The notes beneath the pieces were generated by a model. That model ran no database searches and was not told where the DNA came from. It saw only the letters and a program-made list of their open reading frames with translations. Positions 41,235 to 49,482 of a stretch of DNA of 52,111 nt are shown here, piece by piece (the first letter of the stretch is position 1; the number at the start of each line of letters is the position of its first letter). The stretch is from the NCBI GenBank assembly GCA_013288145.1, contig JABDCJ010000011.1, positions 1 to 52,111 of the forward strand, given 5' to 3'. Both the position numbers and the translations under genes were made by a program. This stretch comes from Nitrososphaerota archaeon (GTDB lineage Archaea; Thermoproteota; Nitrososphaeria; Nitrososphaerales; CADDZS01).

Positions 41235-41726
41235 TTAAATGAAAACCCGGAGATCTGTTTGTCCCAGGTCGATTCGTGGGATCGCCCTAGACCATCTTCT
41301 CCGTTTTCCGCCTAATGCTCTAAACCTCGATCCAACAAACCTTCTGTTCCCTTTGTCCGGTCGCTGCAATTCAGGATTAACTTGTTTGATGCATTTGTCC
41401 GACTCTGGAAAATAGTTCCAGACACCCGCACCGGCATCCTTCAGATCCCAGAAAAGGTCGCTTTTTGCATGGTTTAGAACCTTCTCTGTCACCAGCACAA
41501 CATAGTCAAAGTAGTCCGAGTAGCTCCTTACCTGCTCCACGCCTCTCGAAATTGAATCGGTTTCGGACTTGTACTCAAACGCCCAGTAAAACGACCCCAT
41601 CTTCCCGGCGATATCCACGAACGGATGCTTCGAGCTGACGCAGTCGAACTCACCGGGGTATACCGTAAAGCCCGATTTTAGGAGATGATCCCTAAATTGG
41701 GAGTAGCAAGGCGCCTCGTAGAACAT
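41235..41726 (-). CDS. Putative PD-(D/E)XK nuclease of RecB-like type
   Basis: 163 residues. The core reads E26...D38...E51-x-K53...Q65-xxx-Y69 (VDIAGK, AFEYKSE, EQVRSY), which matches the metal-binding residues of PD-(D/E)XK nucleases plus the QxxxY motif of the RecB-like branch, followed by a strand (YVVLVTE). The end is very basic (KRRRWSR), suitable for nucleic-acid binding. No helicase or methylase is adjacent. The protein could repair DNA, restrict foreign DNA or belong to a mobile element. Assigned from motif pattern, not from overall similarity. Confidence 0.65.
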   Translation of the reverse strand: MFYEAPCYSQFRDHLLKSGFTVYPGEFDCVSSKHPFVDIAGKMGSFYWAFEYKSETDSISRGVEQVRSYSDYFDYVVLVTEKVLNHAKSDLFWDLKDAGAGVWNYFPESDKCIKQVNPELQRPDKGNRRFVGSRFRALGGKRRRWSRAIPRIDLGQTDLRVFI

Positions 41727-42006
41727 TTTTTTCCCGAGCGCCTGCCCTTCTTAATCAGTTAATAAAAAACACAAATTCTCGATTATTTTGAGCGATTGTC
41801 AACTAAATATTACAATGAATGATCAAATTTGGCCAAAAAATGTCCAGATTTTGATGATAAGGGGTGACCAGCACGCGTTAGAGCATGAGAACGGTGTCTG
41901 AAAGTAATATGGAACCGCCTAAATTGAGACGCTTGGAGCACTTTGTCAAAGATTCTTTACTCGGTCTGAAATTACCTCTTGAACTCGTCTCAACTTCTCG
42001 AGTAAC

Positions 42007-42183
42007 ATGGCTTATACAACTGGTCAAACATGGGGCGCCTTAAGAAAGACTTGGAAAGCGTACAGGATCGCAAAGGTCCAGAACAATAGCACAGATATGA
42101 AGAAATATGCTGAGAGGATTCGTTCCCTGCAAGCGGAACTCGGAGTTTCTCAGGCATCGTTTCCAGATCTTAATCTGGGCTAG
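42007..42183 (+). CDS. Small basic helical protein (58 aa)
   Basis: ATG 42007 to TAG 42183. Sequence is Lys/Arg-rich and helical: TWGALRKTWKAYRIAKVQNN, then KKYAERIRSLQAELG and a tail ASFPDLNLG. Composition and a following hairpin terminator support a real gene. No function can be given. Confidence 0.6.
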   Translation: MAYTTGQTWGALRKTWKAYRIAKVQNNSTDMKKYAERIRSLQAELGVSQASFPDLNLG

Positions 42184-42230
42184 ATTCCGAACCAAAAATG
42201 GACGCTTTTCTCCCTATTTTTGAATTGAAA

Positions 42231-42263
42231 GCTCCCCTATCTTTTTTCTGATTGGGAGTTTTT
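42231..42263 (+). terminator. Hairpin plus T-run terminator
   Basis: CTCCC (42232-42236) pairs with GGGAG (42254-42258), followed at once by a T run. It lies 48 bases after the 58-residue gene. Confidence 0.5.
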
Positions 42264-42323
42264 ATTCAAAAACTTCTCTTTTCTACGCCATTTTGGATAC
42301 AGAAGTGAAGAACTTCCGGTATT

Positions 42324-43295
42324 CTAAAGGAAGCCTTGCGCTTTCATCCATTCATCATTGTATAATTTTGAAAGATATCTTTCTCCTCTATCTGGAAGAA
42401 TCGTGACTATCAAGTCATCCTTCGTGAGATTAGAGGCAACCTTAATTGCTCCCGCAACAGCTGCCCCTGAAGAACTGCCAGCTAGAAGTGCTTCTTCTCT
42501 CGCCAGCCTTCTTGCAGTTTGATACGCTTCCTTATCCGTCACCTGAACGATTTCATCGATCACCGACAGATCTACAGTATCGGGAACAAAGTCCTCTCCG
42601 ATTCCTTCAATTTTGTATTGGTGCAGACTAGGGGTTGATTGCCTGTTCAATCGGTAATAATAGACAGAGCCTTCAGGGTCGACTCCCACGACTCTTATCT
42701 TCGGATTCTTTTCCTTAAGGAATTTTGCTCCCCCGCTTATCGTTCCTCCGGTTCCTACTCCGGCAACGAAATGAGTTATCTCTCCCTGGGTTTGGTCCCA
42801 GATCTCCTTACCGGTAGTCTGGTAGTGAACCAATGGATTTACTGGGTTTTTGTATTGATTTGGCATGAAGGCATTGGGTGTTTCCTCACAAATCCTCTCG
42901 GCGACCGAAATATACTGTTCAGGATCTCCAGGGGGACGATTAGTCGGGCAAACGATTACTTTTGCTCCGTACGCTTCAAGCAACCTTCTTTTTTCGTCGC
43001 TCATCTTGTCTGGCATGGTTACTACCAGTTTGAGACCGAGCTTTATGCATCCAAGAGCTAGTCCGACGCCCGTGTTTCCCGAAGATGGCTCTACAACCGT
43101 CCCACCTTTTGATAGCTTACCCTTTGACATAGCATCCTGAATCATTGCCATTCCAATCCTGTCCTTTACAGAACCACCCGGATTGAGAAACTCCAGTTTG
43201 CAGAGAATCAGTGGTTTAACACCCTCCGCAAGCTTTGACAGTTTAACGAGAGGCGTGTTTCCAACAAGCGAAAGAATATCCAGGTGATAGTCCAT
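42324..43295 (-). CDS. Cystathionine beta-synthase/cysteine synthase-like PLP enzyme
   Basis: Fold-type II PLP enzyme, 323 residues: PLP lysine K44 in NPGGSVKDR, SSGNTG (substrate loop), GVGTGGTI (phosphate loop) and SSSGAA near the end. The motif EGIGEDFVP followed by D is closer to cystathionine beta-synthase than to CysK, although there is no heme or CBS domain. Forms cystathionine or cysteine from serine/O-acetylserine. Single-gene unit. Confidence 0.92.
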   Translation of the reverse strand: MDYHLDILSLVGNTPLVKLSKLAEGVKPLILCKLEFLNPGGSVKDRIGMAMIQDAMSKGKLSKGGTVVEPSSGNTGVGLALGCIKLGLKLVVTMPDKMSDEKRRLLEAYGAKVIVCPTNRPPGDPEQYISVAERICEETPNAFMPNQYKNPVNPLVHYQTTGKEIWDQTQGEITHFVAGVGTGGTISGGAKFLKEKNPKIRVVGVDPEGSVYYYRLNRQSTPSLHQYKIEGIGEDFVPDTVDLSVIDEIVQVTDKEAYQTARRLAREEALLAGSSSGAAVAGAIKVASNLTKDDLIVTILPDRGERYLSKLYNDEWMKAQGFL

Positions 43296-43433
43296 TGTTT
43301 ACCGGCGTGCCGATTACGAGACGTACATCTTTTGTATTTAACGTCCCTCTGGTATGAACGCCGAATGCTTTGCCAGCTCTGACAACATATTTTTTTACCG
43401 AAGACAAAGCCTAGTTTTGGAAACTGGAAATTT

Positions 43434-43555
43434 GCGGGGGTAGCCCAGCCTGGTCAAAGGCGCGAGGCTTAGGTTTCTTTTTCATTTACAAAAATGTGAT
43501 TGGATAAGATACCTCGTCCCTTAGGGGTTCGTGGGTTCAAATCCCACCCCCCGCA
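43434..43555 (+). tRNA. tRNA-Leu(UAG) with intron
   Basis: Acceptor GCGGGGG/CCCCCGC, discriminator A; anticodon stem CGAGG/CCTCG; T arm GTGGG-TTCAAAT-CCCAC; long class II variable arm. Anticodon TAG at 43470-43472. A 37-base AT-rich intron (43474-43510) follows position 37, with CTTA/TAAG as central helix and GGT/ATA bulges. No encoded CCA. Confidence 0.95.
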
Positions 43556-43560
43556 CATTT

Positions 43561-43602
43561 TTACTAATAAATTAGTGCGGGGGTCCCACATTTCGCGCAC
43601 GG
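43561..43602. repeat. Dispersed hairpin repeat, copy 1
   Basis: 42-base unit just after tRNA-Leu, nearly identical to the copy at 46090 (about 36 of 42). It contains GTGCG (43575-43579) and CGCAC (43596-43600) able to pair, around a conserved GGGGTCCCACAT core. GTGCGGGGG at 43575-43583 is also the exact inverse of the tRNA end CCCCCGCAC at 43548-43556. Confidence 0.7.
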
Positions 43603-43656
43603 AAATATTCTGCATCTGAAATTTACTGGTAAATCCTTTCTCTAACTGAAGCACAA

Positions 43657-44361
43657 TCAAACCGCTTCCAAGCTTATGAATGGATGTAACGAATTGAGGA
43701 TCTTGTTCTCGGCTTTTCTCAAGTGATCGACGAAACTCGAGCGGGGAATACACATCGCCTTTGCTACTTTGGTCGCGTTCGCCCCTCTCGGTTTCTTGTA
43801 GTATCCGATATCAAGTGCCGTTTGCAATGCGGTTTTCTGCTTCGAGGTCAGCCCGCCGAACAAATTGGATCTTGATATATTCAGATCATCGCGAACTACG
43901 TCGCCGTCCACCTTCCTCCTTGACAGCATCTCGATTTTTCCGTAGCTATCAAGGTTGGAGAATAATTTCCTGATGTCCGTCTGGGAAAATGCTATAACGC
44001 GACACAATTCCGAACCTTGCTGAAATATGTACGGCTGCAACACAAGGCAGTTGAATCGATCTATGGTCATCAGTGGAGGAGAAATGACTTTCGTGCAGTT
44101 ACACTGGCCGAAGACTATGCGGAGAGTGCTTTTTGTTAGAGATTTTCGTATAATCTTGGACTGGAGGTTCTTCGCTAAATCCTGGATGTCTCCCTGAATC
44201 TCTTTATCGATTGAAGACAGTCCACCGATCTCGATATAGTCCTTATGCCAGTTGCACCACTGTGAAATCGTCACGCCTGGATGAGTTGAAGTGAAACGCC
44301 CAAACGGGGAATCGTACTGTATTCTGAATGTAATCTCATAGTGGGTCATAAGATTCTTCAA
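43657..44361 (-). CDS. Bacterio-opsin-activator-type HTH regulator (HTH_10)
   Basis: 234 residues. The C-terminal part LTSKQKTALQTALDIGYYKKPR, followed by ATKVAKAMCIPRSSFVDHLRKAENKIL, is the bat-type HTH typical of archaea. The N-terminal 150 residues form the associated ligand/sensor-like domain with several cysteines (CNWH, CNCT) that could sense metal or redox state. ATG at 44361. Could regulate the neighbouring minus-strand gene or the rraA-like gene. Confidence 0.9.
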   Translation of the reverse strand: MKNLMTHYEITFRIQYDSPFGRFTSTHPGVTISQWCNWHKDYIEIGGLSSIDKEIQGDIQDLAKNLQSKIIRKSLTKSTLRIVFGQCNCTKVISPPLMTIDRFNCLVLQPYIFQQGSELCRVIAFSQTDIRKLFSNLDSYGKIEMLSRRKVDGDVVRDDLNISRSNLFGGLTSKQKTALQTALDIGYYKKPRGANATKVAKAMCIPRSSFVDHLRKAENKILNSLHPFISLEAV

Positions 44362-44412
44362 ACATTGAGCGCATTTATAGAAACAACTGTACCGTGACGG
44401 TAGTGTGAAACA

Positions 44413-44865
44413 TTAGTTGATTTTGGGTAACAGGCGGGAAATATTCGGCCCATCGACTCGATTAGAGTTGGGAATGTCTTTCATGCTTTTGATCGAATCA
44501 GATACGGGGACATTCTTCATGATCTGCGAAAAGACTGAATCTGGTAGGAAGATCGCCGGCGCGCCGGGGAATTTCTTGAAAGTTGAGTTCAACAGTCGCT
44601 CGAAGATTCCAAGCTTTGAAAGATCTACTATCTCGACCGATAGGCCAGCTTGTCCGGCCAGATCCCTGGCGTACTGAACCATGAGCTTCTGAGTCTCTTC
44701 TAGCTGATCCTCGTATAGTACCCCCGTGCGTTCTAAGAGAGTCGTATGAGCGATGATTGAGAGATCTGGCACAGGAACAATGATGGAGCTGACAGCAACA
44801 CGCTTAGATCTTACGAAGACCTTTACAATCCGAGGTTTATGTTTGGTCCCCAAGTCCTTTTGCAC
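44413..44865 (-). CDS. Hypothetical protein, possibly thioredoxin-fold
   Basis: 150 residues, alternating strands and helices. The segment SVEIVDLSKLGIFERLL leading into GAPAIFLPDSVF resembles the C-terminal half of thioredoxin-like proteins (cis-proline region), but no CxxC is present. No certain family. 51 bases upstream of the HTH gene on the same strand, so possibly in one unit. Confidence 0.65.
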   Translation of the reverse strand: MQKDLGTKHKPRIVKVFVRSKRVAVSSIIVPVPDLSIIAHTTLLERTGVLYEDQLEETQKLMVQYARDLAGQAGLSVEIVDLSKLGIFERLLNSTFKKFPGAPAIFLPDSVFSQIMKNVPVSDSIKSMKDIPNSNRVDGPNISRLLPKIN

Positions 44866-45172
44866 TTCTATTCCAGAATAACATGGGAATTACACTTGGT
44901 TCTTGTGCCGTTCCCTGCCGGGTATTCTTTTAGTGGGGCAGGAAATGGGGTCCCACACCTCTCACTCGGGATTTAGAGGTAAAAGTCGTGGATGAACCCC
45001 CTTCCGAAACGACAATGGAACCATATGAGCTTCTAGACATATCGAGCGGTTTGTCGAGCCAGCGCATTCGCAAAGTAAGGCAACCTTCGTAAGAGGTAAA
45101 GCTCCGGAATTCTTCGGAGTTAGACGCCGGATTATAGATTTATCACCCAAGATTTCAATTGGTTGTGGTCCC
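44866..45172. other. Intergenic region with repeat copy and promoter
   Basis: Divergent spacer. Holds repeat copy 3 at 44947-44974, an inverted repeat TTCCCTGCC/GGCAGGAA (about 44910-44944) and an AT-rich box (TTATAGATTTAT, about 45130-45141) that may be the promoter of the following gene. Confidence 0.4.
44947..44974. repeat. Dispersed hairpin repeat, partial copy 3
   Basis: 28 bases (GGGGTCCCACAC followed by CTCACTCGGGATTT) match copy 2 at 26 of 28 positions. The left part with the GTGCG arm is lacking. Confidence 0.55.
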
Positions 45173-45865
45173 ATGGAAGATTTTTTTGCTGACCTAACAA
45201 CTCCGGTTATTGCCGACGCCTGCGTTCGGCTACACATTCCTCTACGAATAGCGCCCTCAGGAATACATCCACTCGCCCGTGGCATGCGCGTTGCAGGAAG
45301 GGTTCTGCCAGCTCGTCACAGTGGAAGCGTCGATGTTTTCATCGAAGCCATGAAGAAATCAATACCAGGGGACGTTTTAGTCATTGATAATCAAGGAAGA
45401 ACCGACGAAAGCTGCATCGGTGATCTTACAGTGCTCGAAGCTAGGACATGGCGCTTGTCAGGCTTCGTCGTGAGAGGTCTTATTCGGGATACGAGTGAAC
45501 TTGTGTCAATTGGTTTTCCCGTGTTCAGTTACGGATCACTTTCTGTGGGCCCTCGTCGCTTGAACGAGCGAGGCCCCCTCGACCTTGTATCCGTAGACTG
45601 GGAGAGTTTTGCAGTTGACAGTAGCGACATGGTTTTCGCGGATGACGATGGAGTCATTTTCGTTTCATCAAGCAAGCTTGAGGAAATTTCGAAAGTCGCA
45701 AAGTCCATTCACAATGTGGAGCGCAGCCAGGCGGAGAAGATCAAAGCGGGAAAGAGACTCTGGGAGCAGCTCGATTTTGACGGTTATCTTGCAAAACGGG
45801 AGATGGATCCGTCCTACAGTCTCCGTCGACACCTGCGTGAGCGGGGTGGCGCCGTGGAGGAATAA
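45173..45865 (+). CDS. RraA-family protein (aldolase/decarboxylase or RNase E inhibitor fold)
   Basis: 230 residues: TPVIADACVRLHIP at the start, AGRVLPAR, GDVLVIDNQG, the RGLIRDTSEL motif with the Arg-Asp pair, and FADDDGVIFV are signatures of the RraA-like/4-hydroxy-4-methyl-2-oxoglutarate aldolase family. In organisms without RNase E the likely role is metal-dependent cleavage or decarboxylation of an oxo acid. Substrate unknown. ATG start at 45173. Confidence 0.87.
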   Translation: MEDFFADLTTPVIADACVRLHIPLRIAPSGIHPLARGMRVAGRVLPARHSGSVDVFIEAMKKSIPGDVLVIDNQGRTDESCIGDLTVLEARTWRLSGFVVRGLIRDTSELVSIGFPVFSYGSLSVGPRRLNERGPLDLVSVDWESFAVDSSDMVFADDDGVIFVSSSKLEEISKVAKSIHNVERSQAEKIKAGKRLWEQLDFDGYLAKREMDPSYSLRRHLRERGGAVEE

Positions 45866-46582
45866 ACTCTTGGACTTAGGGATGCCCATTGACCAGGTCA
45901 CATGGAGGCTATTCTCATGGTAAACGTTGATCATTCAATTGATGAAAAAAGAAAAGATCCCAGATCCCAAGCATTGATAAAAAAGATAAATTTCTGATTT
46001 CATATTGAGTGATATAGCCCCGAAATTTGTTGCCTGCGGCGCAAAGGATCTAACTTCAGAGTCAATGATTCTTTCAGGACAACCGTTTCTTACCAGTAAA
46101 TTCGTGCGGGGGTCCCACATCTCGCACTCGGGATTTCCTAGGGTGCCCAATGCCAAAATATTTACAACATTTATCGTATAGGTCAGAATAAAGTGCATCT
46201 GGTTCAAAAGTTTCTTATGTTTAGTTTTGAGACTTTCAAAGATCCCGCAGGGCAAGCTTCGACAGATGAAAAAGCGAGGCTCTTGTCATTCTTACAAAGA
46301 AGTTCCAACGATACGCTGGCTCACAGAAGAAAACTACGCGTTACATTCCCGTTGCCATTCTAGAACCGAAAAGTTGAATCATAAGTCAGCCAGGGCCCTA
46401 TACTTAGAGGATAGTTCGCCAAATCTTCATCCAGCGTTTTCCGGAAAGTGTTCCTTACACGGAATCGCACCTTATCCTGAGAGAGGCTGGTCGTTTAGTC
46501 CATCCTGAACTCATCAGTCTGTCGAAACTCGGTTCAAAAAAACTTAATTCTTCCAAACACTCCCACTCACCGAGATCTGTGT
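45866..46582. other. Long intergenic region with repeat copy 2
   Basis: About 720 bases. Contains repeat copy 2 (46090-46131). Frames on the minus strand at 45935-46255 run through the repeat and are not taken as a gene. A 93-codon plus-strand frame from 46227 has no family likeness. The first 30 bases upstream of 46583 hold an AT-rich stretch (CTTAATTC, 46538-46550) that may be the promoter of the dioxygenase. Confidence 0.4.
46090..46131. repeat. Dispersed hairpin repeat, copy 2 (most complete)
   Basis: Begins TTACCAGTAAATTCGTGCG and continues GGGGTCCCACATCT to CGCACTCGG. GTGCG (46104-46108) and CGCAC (46123-46127) can pair. Despite a two-base shift relative to copy 1 the pairing is kept, which suggests the hairpin matters. 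Confidence 0.7.
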
Positions 46583-47539
46583 ATGGGGTCGCTGTTAGAA
46601 GATTCAAATGGCTTCCTTCAAGATGAGCTCCGGTTTAGGGAGAGATTCAACAAGGATGGTTACCTCTTACTTCGGAACGTGCTTGACAAGGAGAAAATCT
46701 CTAAAGTTAGATCAGATATCATCGCGATACTTCGAAATGATGGTGTGATCGCCGAGGGATCAGGAGACGAGCCCGTCTGGAGTGGGGAAAACGTTGCTGA
46801 TTTTTTAGAAATTCACACGAAGATCCACTCCCTGAAATCATTTGATGAAATGAGAACCCATCTTTCCTTGACCGGGTTGATGGAGAAGTTGTACGGTTGC
46901 CCGGTTTACGTCTGGATGAATGTAGATGTGCGTACTCATACTCCAAAAATGAGTCCTATTACTATTATCCACCAAGACTATCAAGTCTTTTACCGCGGCG
47001 GCAGGTTTTCGATTGCGTGGATCCCGTTAATGGATATGGATGCCACTGTTGGGGGAGTAGACATCGCTCCTGGGTCGCATGAAACGGTCACAAAGAAAGA
47101 TTACGTTTACACCAAGGATAAATATTACACTGAGAACGCGGGAGCGTTGCTTCCACTTACGGTGGAGGAAAAGTGCGGAGAATTCATGCACACTACCTCT
47201 AATTCCGGAGATGTCCTTATGATCCATGATAAAGTAGCACACAGATCCCGTCTTAATACGTCCAACAAATTGCGCATATCAATGGATGTTCGCTTCCAAC
47301 CCAAGGAATCGGTCATTCCGTGGTACACCCGAATTACGGCGTCTGATTTAGAGCGCTACAACAGAAAGTTAAACAACGCTTTCATTTCCGCTGGAGCCAC
47401 TCAGGATCAGATGCAGAGAACTCTGTGGAGGTTGTTTTGGTATGAAGGCGGAGATCCTACTGTGGATAGAATCAAGAAGGAAATGGTGAACATGTACCCG
47501 ATACCATTTGGTCCAGATGAGAATGCTATGATCGCCTAA
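46583..47539 (+). CDS. Phytanoyl-CoA dioxygenase-type (PhyH) Fe(II)/2-oxoglutarate oxygenase
   Basis: 318 residues with the facial triad H130-x-D132 (HQDYQ) and H220 (KVAHRS), and the 2-oxoglutarate-binding arginine R231 (RISMDVRF). GYLLLRNVLDKEKI at the start is the normal PhyH beginning. Hydroxylates an unknown substrate with oxygen, so the organism meets oxygen at least at times. ATG start at 46583 with TATA-like sequence upstream. Confidence 0.9.
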   Translation: MGSLLEDSNGFLQDELRFRERFNKDGYLLLRNVLDKEKISKVRSDIIAILRNDGVIAEGSGDEPVWSGENVADFLEIHTKIHSLKSFDEMRTHLSLTGLMEKLYGCPVYVWMNVDVRTHTPKMSPITIIHQDYQVFYRGGRFSIAWIPLMDMDATVGGVDIAPGSHETVTKKDYVYTKDKYYTENAGALLPLTVEEKCGEFMHTTSNSGDVLMIHDKVAHRSRLNTSNKLRISMDVRFQPKESVIPWYTRITASDLERYNRKLNNAFISAGATQDQMQRTLWRLFWYEGGDPTVDRIKKEMVNMYPIPFGPDENAMIA

Positions 47540-47888
47540 TTCCATTTTCTTGCCCTTGTCAATAAAAAATTGCATCACTCAATCGATGTGCATTACTTGA
47601 CGAATACGAATAACCAGTATCCTTAACATCCTTCAAGAGATCCGGTGTGCTGGGGGAAGTAGCTTTTCTCCATGCTATTCGGCGGCCAATGTCCACGAAA
47701 TCCTAGTGGCGAATCTTTTGCAAGTCCGGGCGTTTCAACTAAATTCTTACTAGCAAATTCGTGTACGAATCCGTTCGGAACCGAAGCTGAAGGGTAATCG
47801 CTCTTTTGGCTTGAAATAGATCAAAGGATGTTATCAAATAGGCGACCAGTTTCTCTCGTTATCGCCGTTATCGTTTCGCCCCTAGCAG
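47540..47888. other. Intergenic region with repeat fragment
   Basis: No gene seen. Contains the short repeat copy 4 (47747-47763) and otherwise unremarkable sequence. Confidence 0.4.
47747..47763. repeat. Dispersed repeat, left-end fragment (copy 4)
   Basis: TTACTAGCAAATTCGTG matches the left end of copy 2 at 15 of 17 positions; what follows is different, so only the left end is kept. Confidence 0.45.
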
Positions 47889-48065
47889 ATGCTTCGCAAA
47901 ATCGCTTTCGAACTCTATCAGGTGGTCGAAACGAGGATGGGCGGACTAGACTTTGCCCTAATCATGAAAGATGGAAATGAGATTCCCTTTTGCTACATTT
48001 CCTCAAGGAGCTATGAACACCGGATGGAGAAGACTCTGTTGCTTCTACAACAGTCCTTGCGATAG
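47889..48065 (+). CDS. Small hypothetical protein (58 aa)
   Basis: ATG 47889 to TAG 48065, right after an in-frame stop. Reads as a plausible soluble protein (KIAFELYQVVETRMGG, IMKDGNEIPF, HRMEKTLLLLQQSL) with balanced composition. The antisense frame at 47962-48201 is the less protein-like alternative. No family known. Confidence 0.4.
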   Translation: MLRKIAFELYQVVETRMGGLDFALIMKDGNEIPFCYISSRSYEHRMEKTLLLLQQSLR

Positions 48066-48293
48066 GAACTCGTTTAGCTGCGAGATCTGAGTAATGCCCA
48101 CAAAATTCGTGAACATAGTTGCCGCGAGACTTCGTGCATCTTGCGCCACGCTGGATTCCTTTGGAGCACAATGTATTCTGACAAAATTCTTGCAGGAGCA
48201 AGAGCGTTAGCTCCCGATTACGGAGCGAGATTGAGGGGATACAGCTACTGTCCTTAAAAAGACCCCAATGGGGTCGTAGACAAGTGAATTATC

Positions 48294-49319
48294 GTGGCCA
48301 CAAAACAATCTGCCGTAAAGAAAAAATCGATTGGTTACATGGTTGTTCCGGATCTAAGGGACACACATACCCTGCTGAATCACGCAGCACTTGCTGCCAA
48401 GGCTGGATTCTCTGTGATTTGGGTTCCGGATCACTTTCATCCCTGGTTTCACACCGGAGCCTTCGAAGCTAATTCCTGGATTTGGCTTTCGACCGCCATG
48501 GACAGAATCAAAACGGTCCCGTTCGCATCAGGAGTGACCGTCCCAATTCTGAGATATCATCCCGGAATCGTAGCACAAGCGTTTGCCACTCTCGAAGCAA
48601 TGCACGGCCCAAGGATCATACTTGGAGTGGGGAGCGGTGAGGCACTGAACGAGATACCACTGGGATTTGAATATCCTCCATTACCTGAAAGAATCGACAG
48701 AATGGTCGAAGCGATTACGGTCATTCGAAAGCTAGGCACAGAAGAGTTCGTGGATTTCAATGGGAAGTACTACACGCTGAAAAAAGCAAATCTGTACATG
48801 AAGTCCACGGTACCGATATACATCTCCGCGCTGGGCCCGAAGACTGCGAAAATCGCAGGAAAAATTGGTGACGGTTTCATTACCTTCCCTGCGCCGATGG
48901 ACCGACTGAAGAATGTGATCTTTCCAAAAATCAAAGAGGGCGCGCAATCGGTGGGCAGATCTTTCGACGATATCACAAAAGTATTAGAGCTTGACGTCTC
49001 TCTCGATCTGGATTATCAGAAAGCGCTGAATGCCCTGAGACCTCAGAAACCAACTCTCGTCCCGAACATCTTCAATACCAACGAGTACGATCCGAGGAAG
49101 TTAGAAGAACGCGGAAATGCCGAAGTAAGTGACGAGGATCTCGCAAAAGCGTTCATTGTCGGAACTTCGGTCGATGATCATATCGCGAGAATTGAAGAGG
49201 CGTTTGATGCAGGCTTCGACCACGTGTTTGTGTCCAGCAACAGTCCGGACGAAGAGAGATTCATTGACGAATACAAGAAAAAAGTGATACCCTACTTCGA
49301 AAAAAGATCTAAGGAGTAA
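48294..49319 (+). CDS. LLM-class F420-dependent oxidoreductase (Mer/FGD-like)
   Basis: 341 residues: GYMVVPDLRDTHTLL, GFSVIWVPDHFHPW, ASGVTVPILRYHP and LGVGSGEALNEIPLG are close to the methylene-tetrahydromethanopterin reductase/F420-dependent glucose 6-phosphate dehydrogenase branch. GEALNE is the F420-binding loop of that branch. Starts at GTG 48294. More likely truly F420-dependent than the other two LLM proteins in the window. Substrate unknown. Confidence 0.93.
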   Translation: MATKQSAVKKKSIGYMVVPDLRDTHTLLNHAALAAKAGFSVIWVPDHFHPWFHTGAFEANSWIWLSTAMDRIKTVPFASGVTVPILRYHPGIVAQAFATLEAMHGPRIILGVGSGEALNEIPLGFEYPPLPERIDRMVEAITVIRKLGTEEFVDFNGKYYTLKKANLYMKSTVPIYISALGPKTAKIAGKIGDGFITFPAPMDRLKNVIFPKIKEGAQSVGRSFDDITKVLELDVSLDLDYQKALNALRPQKPTLVPNIFNTNEYDPRKLEERGNAEVSDEDLAKAFIVGTSVDDHIARIEEAFDAGFDHVFVSSNSPDEERFIDEYKKKVIPYFEKRSKE

Positions 49320-49482
49320 GAACCTCGCCGCAATTCATCAAATCGTGGTATCTCAAATTAAGAGACCTCGAAATGGACATCAAAGAAGTGGCTCAACATT
49401 TCTTATTACATCGCAAAATCAATGTTGGTTTTCGCAAATCCGGTTAGATAGCTGATTTGGGCTAATTCCACGGTCGATTTAG

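Noticed and set aside
43469..43753. 94-codon minus-strand frame with a GWDLNPR end
   Set aside because: It overlaps tRNA-Leu and repeat copy 1; the GWDLNPR part is the well-known reading of a tRNA T arm.
45935..46255. 106-codon minus-strand frame
   Set aside because: It passes through repeat copy 2; its likeness to the frame at 43469 comes only from the shared repeat.
46227..46508. 93-codon plus-strand frame
   Set aside because: Composition is irregular, no family likeness, and it lies in a repeat-bearing spacer.
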